This document shows positions 11,112 to 21,000 of a DNA stretch of 64,000 bases, one piece after another. The number at the start of each line of letters is the position of its first letter. Position 1 is the first letter of the stretch. The stretch is from contig CM074195.1 of assembly GCA_037179385.1 (NCBI GenBank), forward strand, positions 13,119,887 through 13,183,886. Direction: 5' to 3'. The notes beneath the pieces were generated by a model that was not told the origin of the DNA, made no database searches, and saw only the letters and a program-made list of their open reading frames with translations. A program made the translations under genes and the position numbers. Source of the DNA: Holothuria scabra (Eukaryota > Echinodermata > Holothuroidea > Aspidochirotida > Holothuriidae).

Positions 11112-14100
11112 AATCTTTTGTATTGACCATCGTGTGCGCAGTGTAGTAGAACGAATACGGTATATGGGGAACAAACAGCGAATGCACTTATCAATTATAA
11201 GACCCCCTCTCCAGGACCCGGAACACGGTTGGTCAATGCTTGCTGGGAGCGTCAAACATTGTGCATTGACACACCTCTCAGTTTAGCACTCAATCAGTGC
11301 CAAGTACACTACGTTCCGAATACATGGGCAAAGTGCAGTTAAACGTAGTGTGTAAGGGACTTACCCTCCGTGACGACCTAAACACACGTTTCCTGTAGGA
11401 TATGCCGCACCTACCTGCCTACTAGATTGCTTAAACCCTTGCAACATGTAAAGAACTTTGGCCCATCCTGCGTCACAAGATCACGCACATTTAACTCACT
11501 ACTATAGGAGGTCACTTGTTCCGTTCAATTGATAAGTACATTATTACAAGTTTAAAATGTTCTAGCAACTTTGTTTTATCACAATAGTAAATGAACAAGA
11601 TAATATAAGCACATAAGAAGTTAGAAAAGACAATAGTTGTGAATGGAAGTACTCATATAACCCTTCTGGGCTTGAGAAACAAAAGCACTCCCAAAGAGAG
11701 AGAGGACACAAAATAAACAGAAGATCAACATAAATCCCCATGTACCCTCTCTCTATACAATCCCCACCCGCCAACCTACCGTACCAGAGGAACATTAATA
11801 AGTATTTACAAAATATTTTGATATACCTTTCCTCAAACTGACGGGCTAAGCTGATAATTCTGAGCAGGGAGTTGCAACAGACAATTCCTTGTTCTGAGGA
11901 AGTGTGTTCCAGGCGATAATAGATCTATACTTGAGACTTTTCTTGCAAGCCTCTCTGTCAACGAATAGCTGGTCAGCTTGTCTAGTCTAGCAATTATGAA
12001 TAAATTTGTTCAATGTATAAAAAGAAGAAAAGGAAGCAGATTGTTCAGAGAGCGATAGGTAACGTAACTAGACTTAGGTTGACTAGATCATCAAGTTTAA
12101 GAAAGTTCAACGAAGCGAATATATACGACTCGTCTCATCACAAACATTACAAACAAAAGCGTTCATTTCAACAGACGAGTTACTTGAGACAATATTCCGA
12201 CCCCGTCACTTGGCGGAAAATGTATGACGAGTGTATTTTTTCGTGGTTTCAATTTTCCCTTTGACAATCACAAACCTACCGATTCTTTTACTATTTACCG
12301 GAAATAAAGACTAAAAGAAATTTCGTTGGGCTTACAATTTACAATGTCTAATTTTGTCAGAGAACATAACTGAAATAGTTTGAAAAGTAATGTTTAACAA
12401 TTTGTTGGTCCATTACATGAAATGATACTTGCCAGAACTACACTGGCAGGTACATTCATGTGGTACTTTACTTAGCAAAACAAGATATATTTTATTTTTA
12501 AGTTTAGATCTGTTTCTCCTAAAAGGAGTCTATAATAATATAACTTACTCTTTATACTTTTTATGTAACTAATCGTCACAAAAAGGTGATATGGTTTTAC
12601 CGAAGCAAAATGCATTATTTCCAGCCGATTGGTTTATCTCAAAAGAGACTATTTTTTAATTGCTTTTTTGATGTTCTTTAACTTCTTGAAAATATGTCGA
12701 CGTTTGAAACGTATGAATATATCTGAATGGGACAAAAACAGTGTCTTGAACGAATAACGCTTACGAATCATTTTTCCAAAACTTTTAGGATTTTACAGTT
12801 GCAGAGAGTTGTCCATAATAATCTTTGTTTCAAATTTCGGTTTGATCTATAACAGCTTCCCTGCGTCAAAATCTTGCCTAGTTGAAATGTGTTTTTACAT
12901 TGGCGAAGCCCATGGTCTACAGAGGCAATTGCCAAGTGCCGAGTGGAGACGTTAAGGGTCTTCCGTCGTAGCTTTGTGCAGAAGAAGAATACGTAAGCAC
13001 CACACAATCAGTTGTCATAAGGCTGTTGGCAATTGGCTCAAGCGATTCGACATTCACCCCTAAGCCCATCTCGCATGACCTTTTGTTTGATAATCCTATG
13101 TAGCACCTCAGCCAGATGGGGGGGGGGGGGGGTAAAACTCGATGAAAATGAAAATTGGAAATTATCGCCTATGGCTTGACGGGAATGATGTGGGCTAACT
13201 AAAGCTTTGAAATATCGATGGAAAGAGTTTTGAAACAGCCAAGGTTACGGACGGTGGTGAAAATGGAGGCACTCAAGAAAATGTCCGAAAAAGACAGGAT
13301 GTCAGGAACTAGGAGACTAAAGGATTAGAAAAACTAGGAAAAGGTAGGGAGTTTTAGAAGGTTCGATCGGGAAGGGTGGACAAGGATGGGGAGAACGGAG
13401 ATTTATGGGAAAGAGACTGAAAAGATAAAACAAGAAAACAATACGTAGGGAAACGTAGGAAATGCAGCATCTGATAGTTTTTCATCACTTTCAGAAAAGG
13501 AGCACTCATTTCAAATCACTTTCTGGCGGTAAAGATTTTCAGTAAAAGTTCCACCATGTGTTGAAAAGAGCTAGTTGCGTTGCCACAGTTTGGGATTTGG
13601 GGTTGGTGCTAGAATCCAAAAAAGTGGGGGTAATACTGATATGTAAAGAGAAAAGAGTGATTCGGAACTTATGGAAAACCAGTTTTCAATGTTAAATGTG
13701 GCAGGCCGAAAAATCCATAATACTATATAACCTTTTCTAGGGCCTTTCACTTCATTAATCATAATAACATAGGCTGGGTTACTTCTTTCTACAGGAAAGA
13801 TAGAGCAGAACATTTCAAAGCCTCACGTACACAGCTAAAATTTTAAAAGAAAAATACAAATATATCTGGAAATTTCAGTCAATGCGCCCTGCTTTACAAC
13901 AACTGTCGTAATTGGAATATGATGGCGCTAATCCATAACCATAACAAAACTAAAATCAACAGAATATATGAGATGACAGTCACGATATTCCTTGTTTAAT
14001 TAAACAGGAAATGTTCACATAACGTTTAACCCCGGGATCATGTAAAGCATTTTTGTCATTCGTTGAGAATACCCGTTTAATCTTACCGTCGAGCAGAAGT

Positions 14101-14113
14101 GGGAAATTTTCCC
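11112..14113. other. 3' flank and AT-rich spacer, no further gene
   Basis: It may contain the 3' UTR of the 433-aa gene (AATAAA at 11712 and 11999). A short imperfect hairpin, ACTTGCCAG/CTGGCAGGT, lies at about 12427-12451. A poly-G run sits at about 13120 and a purine-rich stretch at 13250-13445. I found no splice-supported exon. Confidence 0.4.
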
Positions 14114-14840
14114 GAAAGCATCTTCTCCTTTTAGACAAATATTTTAACACCATGAGTTTTATTCGAATTTTATGAAAGGAAATTTGTTTTCTGCCTAGAA
14201 TGAGAAATGACATCATTTCGGTTTTTTTTTTATTAAACAATCTGCCTTTTGGATCAAAATTAAGGCGACTAATAATGTCAGTACCATTGAAATTCGTTTC
14301 GGTCATTTATTTTAGTAATTGGCCGTACGGATTAAAGCTATCTATCCGACGAGCCGGACGAATCCCACGAAGTACGGACACAACCTTTTATTTTCCTAGA
14401 AATGTAAACAACATCTTGACGTGAGTCCACAAGATAAGTCCTTTCTCTACAAGGTGTTTAGGCCTTGTGCATACGACCTGTATGATTATACACAGCAAGA
14501 AGAATCCCCTTTTTGCAGGACCAACATATACATACGGCTGATTTGCTAACGAATAATCGTATTACACCTGTGGAACGAATTCTAATGCGTCCGGTCACGT
14601 GCTCATTGTTTGTTTCTCCAAAAAGTCCGTCGGTGTGACGTCAATGCCTAAGGTCTATAATGTAAACAACCTTTAAATAATCGAGACAGTTCTCGTGCAT
14701 CGATGTCACTCATTCTCGCTCACGTCAACGGTTGGCATAGAGCATGCTCAAGGAACATATGCGTACGAGCAAGGTTGTGCACGTTCAGCGCTAGCGCAAT
14801 TGCAGTCAGAATCTAGTTAGAATCTACATTACCTTGCGAC
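14114..14840 (+). repeat. 727-bp tandem duplication, unit 1
   Basis: This unit runs from GAAAGCATCTTCTCC to ACCTTGCGAC and is repeated immediately downstream. Inside it, about 14458-14663 resembles a decayed MITE-A copy bounded by TAGGCCTTGTGCAT and ATGCCTAAGGTCTATA. No gene is visible within the unit. Confidence 0.95.
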
Positions 14841-15566
14841 GAAAGCATCTTCTCCTTTTAGACAAATATTTTAACACCATGAGTTTTATTCGAATTTTAT
14901 GAAAGGAAATTTTTTTTCTGCCTAGAATGAGAAATGACATCATTTCGGTTTTTTTTTATTAAACAATCTGCCTTTTAGATCAAAATTAAGGCGACTAATA
15001 ATGTCAGTACCATTGAAATTCGTTTCGGTCATTTATTTTAGTAATTGGCCGTACGGATTAAAGCTATCTATCCGACGAGCCGGACGAATCCCACGAAGTA
15101 CGGACACAACCTTTTATTTTCCTAGAAATGTAAACAACATCTTGACGTGAGTCCACAAGATAAGTCCTTTCTCTACAAGGTGTTTAGGCCTTGTGCATAC
15201 GACCTGTATGATTATACACAGCAAGAAGAATCCCCTTTTTGCAGGACCAACATATACATACGGCTGATTTGCTAACGAATAATCGTATTACACCTGTGGA
15301 ACGAATTCTAATGCGTCCGGTCACGTGCTCATTGTTTGTTTCTCCAAAAAGTCCGTCGGTGTGACGTCAATGCCTAAGGTCTATAATGTAAACAACCTTT
15401 AAATAATCGAGACAGTTCTCGTGCATCGATGTCACTCATTCTCGCTCACGTCAACGGTTGGCATAGAGCATGCTCAAGGAACATATGCGTACGAGCAAGG
15501 TTGTGCACGTTCAGCGCTAGCGCAATTGCAGTCAGAATCTAGTTAGAATCTACATTACCTTGCGAC
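14841..15566 (+). repeat. 726-bp tandem duplication, unit 2
   Basis: Nearly identical to unit 1: I see two substitutions and one base fewer in a poly-T run. The sequence after it again begins GAAA, so the breakpoint has 4 bp of microhomology. The small divergence implies a young duplication, or an uncollapsed haplotype or assembly artefact. Confidence 0.95.
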
Positions 15567-15604
15567 GAAAATGCAGACGCGCCTCAGTCAACTATGAACG
15601 CAAT

Positions 15605-15885
15605 CCGCGGACTTTCTATAGACGAATCCGACTAGCGTTTGTTTTTAGTGACTATAGGCCGCCATTAGTGGGGTCCATCAGCCTAAAATCGTCTTTATTT
15701 ATTGTTCACATGAATTTTAAACCCTCATATTTAGTGAAATTGGAGAATTCAAGATACAAATTAGTGTACAACCATCCATGTTAGAGGTATGCAAAGGAAT
15801 CGAAAGATTTAAAGGTGACGGCCCCAGTTATGGCCGACTGAAATCAGACCATGAATCTTGCTCTCCGGATTCGTGTATACATGGA
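15605..15885 (+). repeat. Interspersed repeat F, copy 2
   Basis: Second copy of the repeat at 2250-2520, same orientation. It begins just after the 727-bp duplication ends. No coding potential; the short ORF in it is an accident of the repeat. Confidence 0.75.
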
Positions 15886-16732
15886 CATAGCTTTCTGCAC
15901 GGTAGATTGTCGCTACCGTAGTGTGAGAAAAAGCGCACCAAGGCCGTCTACTGTGATTTTTTTGTGTGAAAGTTTGGACTTGCTCAATTATGTCACCATA
16001 TTTTGGAAGAAAGTTGAAATATGGCAAGGTTAATTCAAAATCCCTTCACTTATTGCAGGAATGTGGTATTTTCCCCCATTCAAGTTAAACTTTTGCCCAA
16101 ATTATTACAGAGTCGTCGTCAAATCAGACGGTTTATAGCTTCACGGCGGCCATCTTGGTGCGCCTTTTTGTCCCATTCGGTGGCGACCAGCTACGGATAG
16201 GACATACACGTTACATGCTATGTCCATGACACATGTATTTTTTCAAGTCTGGCATACGCTACATGATGGACAAAACAAAAGTTATGATTGATGGCTTATT
16301 GTTATAATACTACTAACAATACCTGCTATCAACGTAAATGATATAAAAAGTTACCATTGAATTGGGGATTTCCCATTTCTTTTGCTATTTTTCTCACATG
16401 TTAAAGTATGTTATTTAATCATGGTAATCATGATTTGTCACATCGTATATGAATAATATTTTTTGGACAAGAATGACCAGTTTTCCTACAATCTGGTCGG
16501 ATAAGTCAGATCTTCGAGGCATCTTGTAGTTGTACGCATCCAAATAATTTGTGCACTGTTTTTGGCGGGATATCACAGAATGTCCCTGCCCCCTTACCTC
16601 TGGCTACCGCTGGTCAGACAGGCAGGTGCATGCACACTTTGTAGTTGGCAGATTTTTTGTCGTACGGCAAATGGCGTTGAATCTCTCCACGTGCGATTAC
16701 TTTTTTGCCGGACGCATTTTTACCGGATTGCC
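15886..16732. other. No gene recognised
   Basis: No convincing exon or delimited repeat. Short overlapping ORFs at 16551-16880 lack splice support and run into the CCGTTG repeat. Confidence 0.4.
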
Positions 16733-16816
16733 GTTGCCGTGCTAGTGTGAACAGTCTTTCATTTTCTATTGTGAGGGATATTTTGCCGTTACCGTTGCCG
16801 TTGCCGTTGCCGGACA
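16733..16816. repeat. CCGTTG hexamer repeat with opposed copies
   Basis: At 16790-16813 the hexamer CCGTTG/CCGTTA is repeated about four times. A shorter opposed block, TTGCCGTTGCCGTGCTAGTGTG, lies at about 16730. The layout, with AGTGTGA words beside each block, resembles subterminal repeats of a decayed DNA transposon, but no ends or target duplication could be fixed. Confidence 0.45.
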
Positions 16817-16885
16817 AGCGGACAAGTGTGACCGTACCTTTAAGATTCCTATGATGCACAGCGCATTGACGTAGCTGCATAATCC

Positions 16886-17625
16886 CTATAGACCTTACAT
16901 AGAAATCCTAAAGCTTACGATTTCTCTGTGACCTTATGCATTCACGTCACCACTGACGTCATTTTTGAGGAATAATGAACTTCACGTGGCTGCACCACTA
17001 AGTTTTGTGTAGGGCATAAATCGGTGGGCGGCACTCACTAGAATTCGCCCTAAATGTGTATAAAAACTTTCATGCCTATCCGATTTGTCAACCAGTCAGG
17101 TGACTACGTGTATAGAGCATACACGTAACTTAAGCGCGTTTCTATTTAGCATACTGGATGGACTGAACTGACCACTTACCAATACCCGCTCAGGAAATCA
17201 CCTTGGTAACAATTGTTGTACAAACGACGTTTGGATGACAAAATACAAATACGGGCAATGCAGTGACGTCTGCCACGGGCTTGTTAATTATCCAAAAAAT
17301 CTGGAGCCTTTTTTTGCATTGTGACGTCATATACAAATATTATTGTACGCATCTACTACATGTGCGTGCGAAATTCTCGAGGTAAGTGCATGCAGCGTGA
17401 TATATGGACCTTGTGCATGACGACAGACTGACGCAATCCTTTGGGCAGAACAATGGAACACGTGGACACACGCATAAGAATTCGCCATGCACGTGTTGCA
17501 GACTATGCGCGTATTCGACTGTTTGACAAACCAGCTGTCTGCATTTGTCGGTGTTGGTTTGTTTTGCCCCTGAAGGAGGGCGTACTTTCCACTCTGTGAC
17601 ATCATATGAACAAGGTCTATTGTTT
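16886..17625. mobile_element. Decayed MITE-A copies
   Basis: The stretch starts TATAGACCTTACAT and ends AAGGTCTATTG, echoing the TATAGACCTTATGCATTG tips of the complete copy at 56267-56550. Interior family words recur twice: a GAATTCGCC(C/A) block followed by a TGTCAACCAG or TGACAAACCAGCTGTCTGC block. There are probably two overlapping or nested copies (about 16886-17330 and 17408-17623). They lie just upstream of the five-exon gene. Confidence 0.55.
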
Positions 17626-17986
17626 ACCTACAAAATGACGTCGCATGATGGGAACTCTTAAACTAAATTTACATAGCAGACAAATTTTCAGGCCCGCACA
17701 AGAGCGCACTGATAATTACGCGTTCCCACATGTACACGGAACGCATATGGATTGACACATGAGTGTACGTAAAGATTCCGAACTTCAAACTGAAGATGGC
17801 GCGCACGCACTAAAACATTTAATTTGTTTCTCTGACGTTGTTCAATAATGACGGACCCATTTTCACCGAGGATTTATTGCAGTTTATCTGAATATCAACG
17901 TGTCTAACAGATACATTCCACAGTTAATCCTACCTTATTTCATTTCATTAATGATAGTCGAACGTCAAAACTACGGGAGAAGTAAT

Positions 17987-18047
17987 ATGCTTTTTAATGC
18001 GTCTTTGAAATGTTACTACATCGAGCTCAATATATTTGTTGGACTTG
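17987..18047 (+). CDS. Exon 1: start and first half of signal peptide
   Basis: Twenty codons plus one base, ending at the consensus donor G|GTAAGT (18048). The hydrophobic run begins here (LNIFVGL) and continues across the intron into YLVML of exon 2. That two independent exons join into one plausible signal peptide is the main support for linking them over a 2.2-kb intron. Confidence 0.65.
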
Positions 18048-21000
18048 GTAAGTAGCCTAAGACGTTTCCATCAACCTTAGTCTCTGATAGCATAACGTTA
18101 GAGCCAATAAAAGCAGCCTACATTAGGATTAGTTCTAGAGCCTTTATTGGACTGTAAAGACAAAGTAAATTGGAAAATGCAATTTGGTTGTACTTAGTCC
18201 TTAGTAAAGGACTGTGGTCGTTCGCGACAGATGGCGCACCACCCTTAATTGTCGCCATTGACTTTCACACTAAACATGCTTTGCTTGTCAAAGTTTTCAA
18301 ATAATGCCAGCAAGGGTACCACCAATGCAGCTCACGAGTTGGTTGTTCATGGAACAGAAAAATTCCCATAGCGTTACCATTGACTTTTTGAACTACTGGA
18401 GTATGAATAAAAAGTGATTCCCTCCAGGCGCCGCCAAGTTATGAGATAGGCTAGGTCCGCTAACATTCCAAAGTCTCTCAGTCAGCTCAGGTGTACCAAT
18501 TTTCAACCGTTTTCTCACATTGTAATCTCCGACTCAATCACTGTACCAAAACCTTTCTTTTAACACACTGAAAAACTAGGCCTAACCCAAACAAAATTTT
18601 AGGGACTGTGGCCAGATGGTTCACCTTCCGGCCAAAGTACAATTTGAGATAATGGTGGAGCTTGCCAGCTTGGCCCCCTACATAGCCCTCCACCTAGAGA
18701 ACAATTATGCGACCGTCCATACCCTATGTCTATGAAGCCCTTTACTGAGGTTTAATTCGAACCATCACCTGTGTCAGAGGTCAGCACAGTCACTACGGAC
18801 AGCAATTACTGTTTTCATCATTTAACTTCTAAAAGGACATCTTCATCAGAAACAAGTCTTTCGCATTCCCCCGTTGATGTAAGAGGAATCGTGGTTTCTA
18901 ATCCCAATATAAATTCAAACCTTGTAAGTACGATACAGTCTCTGTCGTGGCACACTTTCTTTCCCAGTAGACACTGTACACCGATGATGCGCAAGTTGTC
19001 TATTGACATTTAAGGTTGTCAATATTGTATGACCCGATTTGGAAATAAAATTTGTGTGTAGGTTACCAACAGACAAAGTCCCGCAAAAGGTCTGGAAAGT
19101 TACAAACGATAACAGATAACGCTTGCACCTCATCTATTTCCTAAAATCAGTAAAACTATTTTGAACATAATTTTTTCTCTTGAGGAGGGGAGGGAGGAAG
19201 GGGGAAACAGGTTTTGTCCTGGCTGAATCTCATGCTTCGATTAAGCATGATTTAAAAGAGTCATTCATGAATCATTTTCCCAGAATTCACATGTTCAATT
19301 TTAAATGACAGAATTTTCTATTATTGTAACCACAAATGGTGTCAGTTTGTCCTGATTGCTTGACGGTTTCTTAATATGAAATGGTCAAGTGGTTGACTAA
19401 TCACAACTGTGGTGACAACTTTTCCAAAGTCCTCCCGACCCTCTGGCAAAGAGCCGTTCGGCGAAACCAAACTTGAAACTGCTTCCCGAAGAAGCTATAC
19501 GTCCACTGACAACTGTGGCTCAATTTAACGAGAGTAATTTCTATGGCTGTTTGCTTACGTTCATGTACTGATTTCATACGATCATGTACTGATTTCTTAC
19601 GATCATGTACTGACATTTAGTACATGATCGTATGAAATCAGTACATGAACGTATGAAATCAGTACATGAACGTATGAAATTTGTACATGATCGTAAGCAG
19701 TTAGTACATGAACGTGTACTTTTATTACATCAAATTCGGTGAGCCTTTTGGCGGACTTCTGGTACGCCGAAAGGCTCACTCTGTATGGCGTGCGGAAGAG
19801 ACAATAATAACATGATGATCTTACGTTTTTACATGTACAACGTGTGTTTTAAGATGTGCAACGTGTGATTTTACATGTACAACGTAACATTTAACATGAT
19901 GAACTTATGGTTTTAGTACATGATGGTGTAAATTTACATCATGATCATATGAAGTTAGTACATCATCGTATATTTTTGGTACATGAACGTGTAATTTTAG
20001 TACATGAACGTATATTTTTAGAACATCATCATATTTGGTGAGCCTTTTAGCGTGCCCTAAATTTCCGAGTGTGTGCCTCGACAGGTACACATGTAGATTG
20101 ATTCAAATAGTTGAAATACAGTTTTACTGTAAAATACGTTTGGCGCCCTCTATTCAAAACTTCTTCCAACATGCTCGACTGTACTGAGCCCAAGATTCGA
20201 TGTGCCCTTTCTTATACAATAAAGGCTATTATTTAAATATAAATCGATCTTTCTTCAGTTTACTTAGTGATGCTGCCACATGTTTGTTCTGGAGCCAACC
20301 AAGTGGGACCCTGGACAGATTGGAGCGTCTGCCGATGCGCCCTTGAGGGTACAGAGGGGTTTACTGTCCGCTTCCGGAAACCGTTGTCAGGATCTGGGAT
20401 ATCTTACAAATGTCACTTAAAAGACGAAAAATGTGCCCAGTTTGAGCCGTGTTCTTGCACTGTAAAGAAATACTCAGCTGATGCTATGGGTTTGTAACTT
20501 TCATTGGAAATGGTTTTCTAACATTTTTTACTGCTGAAGTCATGATGATGCATTCATGACTGTAAGTTGAAAAACTGTACCCTAGGCTTTTAGCTAACAG
20601 ACAAGTTTTTCAGAAGGTTAGTATAACATGCGTTGAATTTAATCTCTAACCTACTCGATTTACTTTTTAATTTGATATAAAGTAGCTTATGTTTCCATTC
20701 GACAGTTTTTACTCTATAAGTAAAAATGAGGTATTTATTCAAAGACTTTAACAATGAAAACTCTCTTACATTTCAGATGATCATCAAAATAATAAACCAA
20801 AGATCCCTGCCCCCCTTGGAACGCCGAATGAGTCAGATGTCAACTTCATATATGATCGCGTTCGTAAGAGGAGAAATGCGTTCTATAATAACTACGACTA
20901 CTATTATGACGGTAAAATATATCGCTCTAGTGATTCTTTGTGTCATATTTTATTTACTAAACAAAATATGTCTTGCTTATTGATATCAACTAAAACGGAT

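Noticed and set aside
12427..12451. Short hairpin as a regulatory RNA
   Set aside because: A 9-bp stem with one G-T pair is common by chance in 64 kb.
19550..20036. CRISPR-like repeat array
   Set aside because: Units are contiguous and diverged, with no unique spacers of constant length, and the genome is clearly eukaryotic.
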